A DNA stretch of 45,883 nt from an uncultured Bdellovibrionales bacterium (GCA_937936325.1 CALGWV010000018.1:1-45883), one strand, 5' to 3'. Counted from the first letter of the stretch, positions 9,525 through 19,430 are shown. The notes: generated from the sequence alone by a model not told the origin. Numbers and translations: made by a program.

Positions 9525-10379
9525 ATGCGTCTGTTATGTTTTTTAGTTTTATTATTGGGGCCTTATTGGGCTCTGGCCGAAAGTCTATGTAAAAATAAGC
9601 TGAGCTTTCTTGAAACTAATGATGATTTTCTTTACTTATTTATTTCAGATGACTTTGGGTACACCCATGAGCTAGATCTTTCTTATGAAAGGATTTGTCC
9701 TGATTCTTTGAGCTGGAGAGTGGGGGTGAATGCGGCTCTTTATACTTTGGTAGAGTTTAATAGAAATCCTCCAGATGGTTTTGATCGTTCTATTTATTTA
9801 TGGGATTGGACAAGTCTAGATTTTGATGTAAAAAAAAATTACAATAGAGCTTCAAGTTATACAGAACAGAGTTTAAATTTTGGTTTAAGCCTTGGCTTTG
9901 GCTCTAATAATCGAGGCCTGGGCTACCTTCAGCAGAAATTCTTTCACGCTTTTATTAATCTCTTTTTTGAGCCTCCGATTTATGAATATCTTTATGGATC
10001 TGAAATTAACTATTTTGTGGATTTGAGATTGAGGTATGATTTAAAACTTTATTTAACCGACCCCATAGAATCAAAGAGAAACTTCAAAATTTTACTTTCT
10101 CCTCAATTTACCTTCTCTAATTTGAGTGTGAGAAATGAACTCTTAGTGAGTTTTGGGGTGTCTTGGGGCGATGAGAACTTAGATATTAGAATCATGAATC
10201 ACCTCAAGCTTTATATTGATGATCTCTACAGCAATGACATTGAATTGGGGCTTGCTTATAAATGGAGTTCTTGGGCTGTGTATTTTTCATTTCTAGAGAG
10301 AATAGAGCCCCCATTTGAGCGAAATCGATATGATGATAACGAGCCTGTATTTAAGTTCGGTTTTAGTTATTATTACTAG
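9525..10379 (+). CDS. Secreted, probable outer-membrane protein of unknown function
   Basis: ORF 9507..10379; Met at 9525 starts MRLLCFLVLLLGPYWALAES; C-terminus ends FKFGFSYYY, typical of a barrel strand. Confidence 0.55.
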   Translation: MRLLCFLVLLLGPYWALAESLCKNKLSFLETNDDFLYLFISDDFGYTHELDLSYERICPDSLSWRVGVNAALYTLVEFNRNPPDGFDRSIYLWDWTSLDFDVKKNYNRASSYTEQSLNFGLSLGFGSNNRGLGYLQQKFFHAFINLFFEPPIYEYLYGSEINYFVDLRLRYDLKLYLTDPIESKRNFKILLSPQFTFSNLSVRNELLVSFGVSWGDENLDIRIMNHLKLYIDDLYSNDIELGLAYKWSSWAVYFSFLERIEPPFERNRYDDNEPVFKFGFSYYY

Positions 10380-10453
10380 GCTCTATTTTTTCTCTAAAAA
10401 TTTTTCTTTACGGCCCCAATCTAATGGTATTCATTCCAGACTTGTGATATTTC

Positions 10454-11812
10454 ATGACAATGATTGAAAAAACAGTACATTTTACCTCTTTAGGCTGCTC
10501 TAAAAATCTTGTAGATTCCCAGGTGATGTTGGGCCGTCTCTATGATAAAGGTTTTCGTGTTGAAGAAAACCCAGAGTTAGCAGAAGCCATTATCGTAAAC
10601 ACCTGCGCCTTTATTGAAAGTGCAAAAGATGAGTCCATTCAAACCATAATAAAAATGGCTGAGATAAAGTCAGATGAGACGGCCCTAGTGGTGTCTGGGT
10701 GTTTGGCTCAACGTTATCCTGTAGAGCTTGAAAAAGAATTCCCTGAAGTGGATCTGTTTATTGGAACCGGTGAGTATCATAAAGTCTATCAACTTCTAGA
10801 AGCTCGTAAAGAGGGCTCTCTTGAGAAAAAGTCATTTGTTGAAATCCCAAAATACATTCATACCGAATTCGACTCCCGAGTTTCAACAACACCTTCCTAT
10901 ATGGCTTGGCTCAAAGTCTCAGAAGGTTGTGACCGAAAATGCACTTTTTGTATTATCCCAAGTCTCAGGGGCCAGCTCCGCAGTCGCAGTGTAGAGTCAC
11001 TGATTGTGGAAACAAAAAGACTGATTGCACAAGGTGTGGGTGAGATCAATTTAATCTCGCAAGATCTCTCCTCTTATGGGGCAGACCTGGGAGAAGACCA
11101 AAATTTAGTCAGCTTGATTGAAGCTTTTGAATCTATAGAGAATCTCAAATGGGTGAGACTGTTTTATCATTATCCAGATGAGTTGAGTGATGAAGTGATT
11201 GCGGCCTTAAAAGCCTCGACTAAAGTAGTTCATTATTTGGATATGCCCGTACAACATATTAACACTCAAATTTTAAAAAGGATGAACAGAAAAATCACTT
11301 CTGAAAAAATGAAAGAGCGCATCGCAGAGCTTAAAAAGAGTTTGCCTGATATCGTTTTAAGAAGTTCAGTGATTGTAGGTTTTCCTGGAGAAACTCCTGA
11401 GCAATTTTTAGAGCTTTGTAAGTTCGTAAAAGAGGTCCAGTTTGATCATCTCGGTGTTTTTAAATATTCCGATGAAGAAGGCACTCCCGCTTACCGCTTG
11501 CCAGATAAAAACTCCCAGGACGTCATTGATGAGAGATTTGATGAAATCTATAAAATTCAAAAACAGGTCGTCCACCAAAAAAATCAAAGTTGGGTGGGCA
11601 AAACTGTGGAAGTTCTAGTAGAAGGAGAACACCCAGAAACAGAACTCCTCATTTCTGGGCGCCACTACGGCCAAGCCCCAGATATTGATGGGCAAGTGAT
11701 GATCAACGACACCCACGGCCACTCACTCAAAAGCGGCGACTTCATCAAAGTCAAAATCACAGAAGCCTTTGAGTACGATCTTGTGGGGGAGTACTTGGTG
11801 CCATCACTTTAG
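10454..11812 (+). CDS. rimO: Ribosomal protein S12 methylthiotransferase RimO
   Basis: HFTSLGCSKNLVDSQVMLGRL, radical SAM motif SEGCDRKCTFCIIPSLRGQLRSR, C-terminal TRAM domain. Confidence 0.93.
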   Translation: MTMIEKTVHFTSLGCSKNLVDSQVMLGRLYDKGFRVEENPELAEAIIVNTCAFIESAKDESIQTIIKMAEIKSDETALVVSGCLAQRYPVELEKEFPEVDLFIGTGEYHKVYQLLEARKEGSLEKKSFVEIPKYIHTEFDSRVSTTPSYMAWLKVSEGCDRKCTFCIIPSLRGQLRSRSVESLIVETKRLIAQGVGEINLISQDLSSYGADLGEDQNLVSLIEAFESIENLKWVRLFYHYPDELSDEVIAALKASTKVVHYLDMPVQHINTQILKRMNRKITSEKMKERIAELKKSLPDIVLRSSVIVGFPGETPEQFLELCKFVKEVQFDHLGVFKYSDEEGTPAYRLPDKNSQDVIDERFDEIYKIQKQVVHQKNQSWVGKTVEVLVEGEHPETELLISGRHYGQAPDIDGQVMINDTHGHSLKSGDFIKVKITEAFEYDLVGEYLVPSL

Positions 11813-11912
11813 AGGCTCAGGTTATTGTAAATACGATAGAAATAGTACTTTATTGTAAAATTTTTAAAAAGAAACTTTCCCAAAAACCTGTTTCATGATA
11901 GACACATGAGCT

Positions 11913-13250
11913 ATGAAAAATATTAAGAAATACATCTTAAAAACCATCACTTACACGCTATTTTTGAACTTCACTGGTGTCCTCGTTTTGGCTAATGTAG
12001 ACGATACCGGTTCTGGCAAGCCTTGTAAGTTCGATTTTATACTAAATCTAGAGCGAGCTCTACCTATAGAAAGTGCTTTAAGGCAGCAGGCTGTTGCAGA
12101 AGACCTCGAGGCTAGAGATCAGAGCTCTGCCACAGGTTTACCTTTAGGACAGAACGCCTTAGCCATTAATGTTATAAACGCTCGTAACCTAGCTGATCCT
12201 GCCGTTATTGATCGTTTATCCCTGATCGGAATAGAAGCCGCAAAAGTCTCATCAATTATAAGAGCAGGCGAATTTTTAGTTCTAACAGATATGGGGCCGA
12301 GCCTTTGGGAGCATGAAAGCTTTAATGCCTGGATGGGCTTGAGACCAACAGGAATGCTTACCGAAATGAGCACGGCTCATGAGCAGGTCGAGTATATAGG
12401 AGTTGTTCCTGAACATGCCCACCCTGGTTTATCTCCAGAACTTGTAGCCATGATGAGTGAGTCTTTCAACGTGAATATGAATGTGTTTTTAGAACAAGGT
12501 GCCTCCTCCATTAACAAAGATGCAGAAGATGAAGTTTTTGAGTACCTCTTTGGTAGCGTTGTTAGAAGAACGAGTAGGCAGGTCATTGAGTCTGAAAGAA
12601 GAAATACAGTGCGATTCCCATGGGGGGCTGGTATTGAATTTGCGGAACACAATGGTATGGATCCAGAATTAGCTCTTGGGGTGGTCGCTACTTTAGCTCG
12701 ATTCTCTTTAGTCGATAATCTGATATTCCAAAACCAAAGTGGCGACATGGTTAGAGTAAAAGATGCTCTGGACTTTGATTCTCGAATTTTTTTAGCAAGA
12801 GTTCCAAGTATGTCTATATTAGGACCTGTTCTGAGTGAGCTTCCAATAATCTTGAATCCATATCATATAGTAGCTGGACACTTGGAAAGCTTTGAGTTGC
12901 CAATTCATACTCAAAATATTATGGGCCAGGAGGTCTTTTTTAAGCCTCAGGTAAAAAAGCAAAAAACAGAGCTGGATTTCACCCCTGAGTTATTCTGGCG
13001 TGCAGACGTAGACAGAAATATTTATGATGATGTTGCGGAACCTATTAGAGATAAAATAAGTTCAGACGTATCAGAGCTATTTAAAGATTTCGTAGAGCAA
13101 CATTTCTCCGGCTTGTTACACAGGCCTCAAATTTCTTTTGAACTCAGAGAGAGGGATCCTTCTATGGTCGAAGTTTACGCACACATTGAAGGCTTAACAG
13201 AAGGCGAAAAGGCCCTCTTTGCCTATTATATTACCTCAGTAAAAAACTAA
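11913..13250 (+). CDS. Secreted protein of unknown function
   Basis: Long ORF with N-terminal signal peptide MKNIKKYILKTITYTLFLNFTGVLVLA; no family recognised. Confidence 0.55.
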   Translation: MKNIKKYILKTITYTLFLNFTGVLVLANVDDTGSGKPCKFDFILNLERALPIESALRQQAVAEDLEARDQSSATGLPLGQNALAINVINARNLADPAVIDRLSLIGIEAAKVSSIIRAGEFLVLTDMGPSLWEHESFNAWMGLRPTGMLTEMSTAHEQVEYIGVVPEHAHPGLSPELVAMMSESFNVNMNVFLEQGASSINKDAEDEVFEYLFGSVVRRTSRQVIESERRNTVRFPWGAGIEFAEHNGMDPELALGVVATLARFSLVDNLIFQNQSGDMVRVKDALDFDSRIFLARVPSMSILGPVLSELPIILNPYHIVAGHLESFELPIHTQNIMGQEVFFKPQVKKQKTELDFTPELFWRADVDRNIYDDVAEPIRDKISSDVSELFKDFVEQHFSGLLHRPQISFELRERDPSMVEVYAHIEGLTEGEKALFAYYITSVKN

Positions 13251-13341
13251 CAGTTTAAGCCTCTTTATCCTTGCCCGAGTCACATCTCTATTTGAAACTT
13301 TGGTGCCAGTCCTCTTTTGAGTATGTGGAGCGTTATTAGAA

Positions 13342-15468
13342 TCAGCCGATTTTAGCTAGCTCAAAGTCTTGTTTGAACTTTTCTAGCCTTGCTTTGAGCT
13401 TTTGATTTTTGGGGAGACTCACATTGGGGTCTTCTTTTAAAATCTCAAAGGCTGTCTCTCTTGCCGCATAAAGAGCTTTTGTGTGTGTCAATAGATTGGC
13501 AAACTTAAACCCAGGAAGGCCCGACTGTTTGGCTCCGAGATACTCACCAGGGCCTCGAAGTAACAGATCCTGTTCTGAAATGTAAAAACCGTCAGTACTT
13601 TTTTCCATAATTTTAGCGCGCTCAATTGAAACCTTTGAAAGCTGCTCTCCGAGCATTAAAAAACAATAGCTTTGGTGCTGGCCTCGCCCCACTCGACCTC
13701 GTAGCTGATGGAGTTGTGAGAGCCCAAATCTTTCAGAGTGTTCAATAATAATTATGTTAGCGTTAGGCACGTCTACACCCACTTCCACAATAGTGGTGGC
13801 CACTAGAACATCGAAATCGTGGTTTTTAAATTTAGCCATGAGTTCATCTTTTTCTGCTGGTTTAAGTTTGCCATGAATGAGTCCAATTCTAAATTCAGGA
13901 AGCTGCTCTTCTAGCCAGTTTTTATGATCGGTGACATTTTTGAGATCTAGATTTTCGCTTTCTTCCACCAAAGGGCAGACCACATAAGCTTGGCGTCCTT
14001 GTTGAAGTTGTTGTTTTAAAAATGTGTAAGTGTCTTTGCGTCCTGATTCAAAATACTTTTTAGTTTTGATAGGCTGCCTCCCAGGAGGGAGCTCATCAAT
14101 CACTGAAATATCTAATTCTCCGTACACGGTCATGGAAAGTGTTCTGGGTATGGGTGTTGCTGTCATGACTAAAAAGTGAGGTTCCGCATTTTTGTTTTTA
14201 AGTTTTAATTGTTGTCTTTGAAAGACGCCAAAGCGGTGCTGCTCATCAATGATAACAAGTCCAAGTTGATCAAAATCCACAGTGTCTTGGATTAAAGCAT
14301 GGGTGCCCACCACAAATTGAATTTCTCCAGAGGCCAGTTTAGATTTAATATTTTTTTGCTCTGAAGTCTTTTGTCCGCCAGATAAAAAACCAACATTGAT
14401 ATTAGTGTTCTTAAAAAGCGTGAGTGTGTTTTGATAGTGTTGATTTGCGAGTATCTCAGTGGGCGCCATCAGTGCAACTTGTGATCCGGCCTCGATCACC
14501 TTGAGGCTGCAAATTTGTGCGACCAGTGTTTTTCCACTGCCCACATCTCCTTGCAGCAGGCGTGTCATGGGGTGGTTTTGTTTTAAGTCCTCTTCAATTT
14601 CAGTGAGCACTCTTGTTTGTGCCGTTGTGAGAGTGAAATTGATTTCATTCAATATTTTTTGTTTTTGTTGAGCTACAATAGGAAAACCTTGGGAGCTCGC
14701 TTTTTTAATATGTTGTTTTTTAAAAGCCAGCTTCAACTCCATATCAAAGAATTCACCAAAGATGAGGCGTTTATGATAAGGGGACTCTTCCTGGTTCAGC
14801 TGTGAGCCACGCCTTGGGTCTGGCTTATGTAAAGCATTAAGTGAAGTCCACCAATCGGGGAGATTAAACTTTTCCAGTATCCACTTTGGTAAGGGTTCCG
14901 GAAAATCATCGGCTTGAACCTTTTTGTAGTTTTCTTCAAGGCTTTTAATTGTGACATCGACTAGCTTTCTGATTTTAGTATTTGAGATGCCGTAGGGCTC
15001 TGTATAAATGGGGATCAGTTCAAGTTCGGGGTCAGCAGCATTAGTATCACCTTCTTGAAGCACTTTCATCTCGGGGTGATTGAACTCAAGTCGATTTTTG
15101 TAGGCACTCACTTTACCGATCACTTCGATGGCTTGTCCTGCAGAGAACTGATCAAAAAAACCTTTATAAGGATTTCTAAAAAACTTACACGAAATCACAC
15201 CCGATGAGTCTCTTATCTCAACACTATAAAAACTTCGTCTAGGCCCCATGGCTACTTTTTGGTACCGAATAAATTGAGCTTTGATACGAACAGAGTCTCC
15301 GGCGGCAAGACTTGCGATATTGCGACCGAGTCTGCGGTCTTGGTACTCTCTTGGTATAAACTCAACAAGGTCTTTGGCTTTATAAAGGCCCGCCTTATTA
15401 AACAATCCTCCGAGACCGGGCCCCACACCTTTTACAAACTGGATATCAGAATCTAGATACAACCCCAT
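13342..15468 (-). CDS. recG: ATP-dependent DNA helicase RecG
   Basis: LLQGDVGSGKTLVAQ, DEQHRFGVFQRQQL, MTATPIPRTLSM, VEVGVDVPNANIIIIEHSERFGLSQLHQLRGRVGRG. Confidence 0.96.
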   Translation of the reverse strand: MGLYLDSDIQFVKGVGPGLGGLFNKAGLYKAKDLVEFIPREYQDRRLGRNIASLAAGDSVRIKAQFIRYQKVAMGPRRSFYSVEIRDSSGVISCKFFRNPYKGFFDQFSAGQAIEVIGKVSAYKNRLEFNHPEMKVLQEGDTNAADPELELIPIYTEPYGISNTKIRKLVDVTIKSLEENYKKVQADDFPEPLPKWILEKFNLPDWWTSLNALHKPDPRRGSQLNQEESPYHKRLIFGEFFDMELKLAFKKQHIKKASSQGFPIVAQQKQKILNEINFTLTTAQTRVLTEIEEDLKQNHPMTRLLQGDVGSGKTLVAQICSLKVIEAGSQVALMAPTEILANQHYQNTLTLFKNTNINVGFLSGGQKTSEQKNIKSKLASGEIQFVVGTHALIQDTVDFDQLGLVIIDEQHRFGVFQRQQLKLKNKNAEPHFLVMTATPIPRTLSMTVYGELDISVIDELPPGRQPIKTKKYFESGRKDTYTFLKQQLQQGRQAYVVCPLVEESENLDLKNVTDHKNWLEEQLPEFRIGLIHGKLKPAEKDELMAKFKNHDFDVLVATTIVEVGVDVPNANIIIIEHSERFGLSQLHQLRGRVGRGQHQSYCFLMLGEQLSKVSIERAKIMEKSTDGFYISEQDLLLRGPGEYLGAKQSGLPGFKFANLLTHTKALYAARETAFEILKEDPNVSLPKNQKLKARLEKFKQDFELAKIG

Positions 15469-15478
15469 GCTAAAAAAT

Positions 15479-16954
15479 CTAAGATTTTGGTTTCATAGTG
15501 GGGAAGAGCAAAATATCTTTAATAGAGCTTTGATCTGTAAGAAGCATAATGATACGCTCCACCCCTATGCCTACGCCCCCTGTGGGTGGCATGCCCACTT
15601 CAATGGCTTTAATAAAGTCATCATCCATGGGTTGAGCTTCTTCATCTACTAGACGTTGGCTTTCTTGCTCTTTAAGGCGAGCCAGTTGCTCCACTGGATC
15701 GTTGAGCTCGGTGTAAGCGTTCCCGATTTCCATGCCAGCACACACAGGTTCAAAACGCTCGACTAAACCTTTTTCCGTGCGGTGGTCTTTAGTGAGCGGT
15801 GAGATCTCTTTAGGGTGATCGATTATAAATGTGGGGTTCCAAATTTTGGGTTCTACATAATAATCAAAAAGCTCCATAACCAGTTGTCCGTGGGCTTTGT
15901 TTTTGGTTTCATATTTAGGGTCCACTTTAGTCACTTCTGAAGCCAAATCAGAAACACTCATTTGTTTCACATCCAGATCTGCATATTTTTTTAATGAATC
16001 ATAAACACTTAGGCGCTCCCAAGGTGTGGTGAAGTCCAGTTCTTTTTCTTGATAGGTGATTGTTGTAGTTCCGTGCACTTTCTCACAGAGGTGTGAGATT
16101 AACTCTTCAAACTGAAGCATCTGATCTTTGTAATCAGTGTAGGATTCATAGTACTCAAGCATGGTGAACTCAGGGTTGTGAGAGCGGTCGATGCCTTCGT
16201 TTCTAAAATTTTTACCAATTTCGTAAACCTTTTCAAAGCCACCTACGATAAGTCTTTTTAAATAGAGTTCTGGGCTGATTTTTAGATAAAGAGGAATGTC
16301 CAAGGCCCTGTGATGAGTTTTAAAAGGATAAGCTGATGCTCCTCCGTAAATAGGTTGCAAGACGGGTGTCTCCACTTCCATAAAGCCTTTGTTGTCTAAA
16401 AATTGTCGTATAGAGCGAATAATCATGGAGCGCACTTCAAAGAGTTTCCGGCTGTCTTCGCTCATGACCAAATCAAGGTAGCGCCTTCTGTATTTCGTTT
16501 CGACATCACTTAAGCCGTGATATTTTTCTGGGAGTGGCTCTAGGCTTTTACAAAGTATTTTAAGATCTGTAACCCTTAATGTGGCTTCGCCCTTACGGGT
16601 TTTAAAAACATAGCCTTCTACGCCGATAAAATCACCGATGTCCAACAAAGGAAATAAATTTTGTTGTTCTTCAGAAACTTCCGCAAGTTTAATATAGCAC
16701 TGGTTTTTTCCAGATTGGTCTTGAATGTTAAAAAAAGCCGCTTTGCCCATGGGCCTTTTCGTCATAAGACGTCCGGCTAATATGAGCGTTTCAGTTTCAA
16801 GAGATTCACCTTCGGATAAAGCTTCTGCACGAGGAGAGATTTCATTGCAATGATTCTTTTTTATAAATTCATGGGGATAAGGATCTATTCCTAATTTTTT
16901 GATTTCTTCAAGTTTGCGGAGTTTTTCGTCTCTAATCGGATTCGTGTCAGTCAT
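15479..16954 (-). CDS. lysS: Lysyl-tRNA synthetase, class II
   Basis: RYLDLVMSEDSRKLFEVRSMIIRSIR, FRNEGIDRSHNPEFTMLEYYESY, GVGIGVERIIMLLTDQSSIKDILLFPTMKP. Confidence 0.96.
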   Translation of the reverse strand: MTDTNPIRDEKLRKLEEIKKLGIDPYPHEFIKKNHCNEISPRAEALSEGESLETETLILAGRLMTKRPMGKAAFFNIQDQSGKNQCYIKLAEVSEEQQNLFPLLDIGDFIGVEGYVFKTRKGEATLRVTDLKILCKSLEPLPEKYHGLSDVETKYRRRYLDLVMSEDSRKLFEVRSMIIRSIRQFLDNKGFMEVETPVLQPIYGGASAYPFKTHHRALDIPLYLKISPELYLKRLIVGGFEKVYEIGKNFRNEGIDRSHNPEFTMLEYYESYTDYKDQMLQFEELISHLCEKVHGTTTITYQEKELDFTTPWERLSVYDSLKKYADLDVKQMSVSDLASEVTKVDPKYETKNKAHGQLVMELFDYYVEPKIWNPTFIIDHPKEISPLTKDHRTEKGLVERFEPVCAGMEIGNAYTELNDPVEQLARLKEQESQRLVDEEAQPMDDDFIKAIEVGMPPTGGVGIGVERIIMLLTDQSSIKDILLFPTMKPKS

Positions 16955-16968
16955 ATCACAGCCTTAGT

Positions 16969-16995
16969 AAAAACCCAGATCCGTGGATCTGGGCA
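16969..16995 (-). terminator. Intrinsic terminator-like hairpin immediately upstream of lysS
   Basis: Perfect palindromic stem CCCAGATCC(A/G)TGGATCTGGG at 16974-16993; on the minus strand it is followed by TTTTT and then, about 14 nt later, the lysS ATG. Confidence 0.6.
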
Positions 16996-17120
16996 AAAAA
17001 AGAATTATAATCTACATTTCTTATCTGTGTCGAGACTGATTTTGCTTAAAGTGTGGGTTCAATTAAAATTCCTGCTCATTTTTTTAAGTATGATGATTCT
17101 AAAGCCTAAAATGGAGAGTT

Positions 17121-17330
17121 TTATTTTTTAATATAAGAGGTAACTTTGAAAAATTTAGTAAATAAGCCTTTAAACTCTATATCAGAAAACTTCTCTTTCT
17201 GTCTCTTGAAGTAGGTAAGGTTGAGTTTACGGCCTTCAAGTCTTTGTTCATTCAAAGTTCCAACCTCAAAGCTATACATAGAAATACGATGAAAAATGTC
17301 AGCCCCGGAGCGAGCTTCAAAATTTTTAAT
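17121..17330 (-). pseudogene. C-terminal remnant of a paralog of the 17517..18224 gene
   Basis: Minus-strand translation VSIKNFEARSGADIFHRISMYSFEVGTLNEQRLEGRKLNLTYFKRQKEKFSDIEFKGLFTKFFKVTSYIKK* aligns with ...GSTNIFRLPTTLKKNYSVSKYVFEVGSLSENMLNGHKLNLECYKKGPYPFTKNELQTLIRNFFEVSF*. The N-terminal part is missing at the edge of a family B element. Confidence 0.72.
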
Positions 17331-17332
17331 AG

Positions 17333-17516
17333 AGACTGTGGAAGATTTATTTGTCCAAACGAGAAAAGCAGCTCACGAGAAAGTAGATTGCCCACTGAGA
17401 AAATTAAATGAAGGCTTAGTTGTGCTCAGATCAGATTTTAATTTTGTCAGTGGGCAATCTAGTTTTGACTTGAAATGTTTTTTGTAGTGGAGAAACGAAT
17501 CTTCCACAGCCCCTAG
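17333..17516. repeat. Family B nested inverted-repeat (MITE-like) element, copy B1
   Basis: Ends CTGTGGAAGATTTATTTGTCC / GGAGAAACGAATCTTCCACAG; internal arms 17385-17408 AGATTGCCCACTGAGAAAATTAAA and 17437-17460 complementary 23/24. Homologous to 19622-19786. Confidence 0.82.
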
Positions 17517-18206
17517 TTAAAAAGAAACTTCAAAAAAATTTCTGATCAGAGTTTGGAGCTCATTTTTAGTAAATGGGTAAGGACCTTTTTTGTAACATTC
17601 TAGATTTAACTTATGTCCATTTAGCATATTTTCTGAAAGAGAGCCAACTTCAAAAACATATTTACTGACGCTATAATTTTTCTTTAAGGTAGTTGGGAGT
17701 CTGAAAATATTTGTACTGCCTAGATGGTGCTCAGTGCTAAATGAAGTCGCTTCTGGAATAACATAAGGAGTTTGCTCTAAGTTTTTATTTTCAACTAGAA
17801 TTCGAACTTGGCAATAGGGTTTCATTTTTCTAAAAAAACAGGGTGAGAAGATTTTACTTTGAGAACATCCAAACTCGGCAGCAAGTTGAACCTGGCTTAA
17901 AATATTTTCATTATAAAATAAGTTTCTAGCATCAGAATTTGAAAAGTAAGTACTAGGTTTTTGGCCTGTAAGTTCCAAACTATAAGTTTGATCTAAGGTC
18001 CAAGGGGTAATGTTTGAGAAAACAAAAACTTTATTTTTGTCAAAAAGCTTGTAGTAAGTTCTTGTGGGTTCATAAGTGGAGTTTATGAGTTCAGAAACAG
18101 AAGGAAGAAAATCTGTCCAAGTGAGCTCAGCTTTAGAGGCGGTGGTAAACTTTAGCAATAAGAAAAAGCAGAAAAAACTCTGAATAGTAATGGCTTTAAT
18201 ACTCAC
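17517..18206 (-). CDS. Secreted protein of unknown function
   Basis: ORF 17517..18224 minus, overlapping the aldolase 3' end; GTG at 18206 gives VSIKAITIQSFFCFFLLLKFTTASKA signal peptide. A homologous C-terminal remnant lies at 17121-17330. Confidence 0.65.
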   Translation of the reverse strand: MSIKAITIQSFFCFFLLLKFTTASKAELTWTDFLPSVSELINSTYEPTRTYYKLFDKNKVFVFSNITPWTLDQTYSLELTGQKPSTYFSNSDARNLFYNENILSQVQLAAEFGCSQSKIFSPCFFRKMKPYCQVRILVENKNLEQTPYVIPEATSFSTEHHLGSTNIFRLPTTLKKNYSVSKYVFEVGSLSENMLNGHKLNLECYKKGPYPFTKNELQTLIRNFFEVSF

Positions 18207-19119
18207 CACAATAAACCCCAACAATATCTTTTAATAATTCAATAGCTTCAGCTTTTGGTCTTTGAAAAGCATTCCGACCCATGATGCTTCCAAAAGATCC
18301 TCCTTGAGAAAGAGCCTTCACTTCTTCTAAGACCTCATCTTTGGCCTTAGCAGCGCCGCCACTAAAAATAACAATACGACGCCCGTTAAAAGCAGATCGG
18401 ATCACAAGCTTGGTTCTGTCTTCTAACGATTTCGTACGTAAGCTGAACTCATCAAATACTTTTTGAGCCACAGGCTGTTCAATAAATTCAGTAGGGGGTT
18501 TAACTTTAATAATATGAGCACCGAGTTGAGCCGCAATCTGAGCAGCATAGCTAATGACATCAATGCCAGTTTCTCCTTCTTTGGAAAGTTCTTTACCGCG
18601 GGCATAAGACCAGATCACTGTAATCAACCCAGCTTTACGAGCTTCTTTAGAGGCTTCTGCAATTTGTTCATACATGGAGTTTCTTGCGGTGCTTCCAGGG
18701 TAAATTGTAAAACCTATTCCTACACATCCTAACTCTAAGGCCGCTTCAACAGATGAAGTGAAAGCTGGTAGCGGGGATTCTGAATTTGAGAACAAAGAGT
18801 CAGAGTTATTGATCTTTAGAATTAAAGGTATTTCACCGGCAAAGCGAGCTGCTCCTGCTTTTAAAAAGCCGTAAGGAGCGGCATAGGCTGAGCAACCGGT
18901 TTCAATGGCTAATTCATAATGATATAAAGGATCATATGCATCTGGATTTATAGCAAAAGAGCGAATAGGGCCATGTTCAAAACCTTGGTCTACAGGTAGG
19001 ATAAGCATTTTTCCAGTACCAGCTAAGCCCCCATGATTCATAATACGAGCCAGATTTGTTAAAACGCCTGGGGTTTCAGAATCATACCAACTTAAAATTT
19101 CGCGGACTCGAGGGCTCAT
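18196..19119 (-). CDS. Class I fructose-bisphosphate aldolase (FbaB/DhnA type)
   Basis: LILPVDQGFEHGPIRSFAINPDAYDPLYHYELAIETG, LILKINNSDSLF, GCVGIGFTIYPGS, VIWSYARG, HIIKVKPPTE, VIFSGGAAKAKDEVLEEVKAL. Confidence 0.9.
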   Translation of the reverse strand: MSPRVREILSWYDSETPGVLTNLARIMNHGGLAGTGKMLILPVDQGFEHGPIRSFAINPDAYDPLYHYELAIETGCSAYAAPYGFLKAGAARFAGEIPLILKINNSDSLFSNSESPLPAFTSSVEAALELGCVGIGFTIYPGSTARNSMYEQIAEASKEARKAGLITVIWSYARGKELSKEGETGIDVISYAAQIAAQLGAHIIKVKPPTEFIEQPVAQKVFDEFSLRTKSLEDRTKLVIRSAFNGRRIVIFSGGAAKAKDEVLEEVKALSQGGSFGSIMGRNAFQRPKAEAIELLKDIVGVYCGEY

Positions 19120-19263
19120 AATTTCTCCTTAATAGTACAGTTCTTTATATATAGACATAAAACTGTTGGAACAAAAGGGCAATCTCGTAAAAAAGAGACT
19201 AGAGGCAGTTGAACATAAACTTGTATTGTACAAACAATAAAAGTCACTCACAAGAAGGCTGAG

Positions 19264-19384
19264 AGAACGCAGGTTGAATAAATTTTGCGCCTACTTACAA
19301 ATTTATGTTATGAGAGCGAGTATTGTTTAACTGGGGGGTATGAGGGGGATTTTATAACGCTGTATCGAATTTAGGACACGCTCT
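19264..19384. repeat. Family C repeat, copy C1
   Basis: Box 1 AGAACGCAGGTTGAATAAATTTTGCGCCTACTTACAAATTT..GAGAGCGAGTATTGTT matches 37949-38019; box 2 ATTTTATAACGCTGTATCGAATTTAGGACACGC resembles the reverse complement of 37893-37926. Confidence 0.65.
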
Positions 19385-19387
19385 ATT

Positions 19388-19430
19388 TTCGGTTTGAAAT
19401 TCTTTTTGCAGTGGACAAACTGAATGTTTA
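19388..19430. repeat. Family B right-half fragment, copy B3
   Basis: TTTGAAATTCTTTTTGCAGTGGACAAACTGAATGTTT resembles the B1/B2 right ends (CTTGAAATGTTTTTTGTAGTGGAGAAACGAATCTTCC); no left half seen. Confidence 0.5.

Noticed and set aside
12119-12748. Antisense ORFs 12119..12373 and 12377..12748
   Set aside because: Antisense to a long signal-peptide-containing CDS; no independent evidence.
17296-17487. 63-aa plus-strand ORF
   Set aside because: Antisense to the paralog remnant and made of family B repeat sequence.
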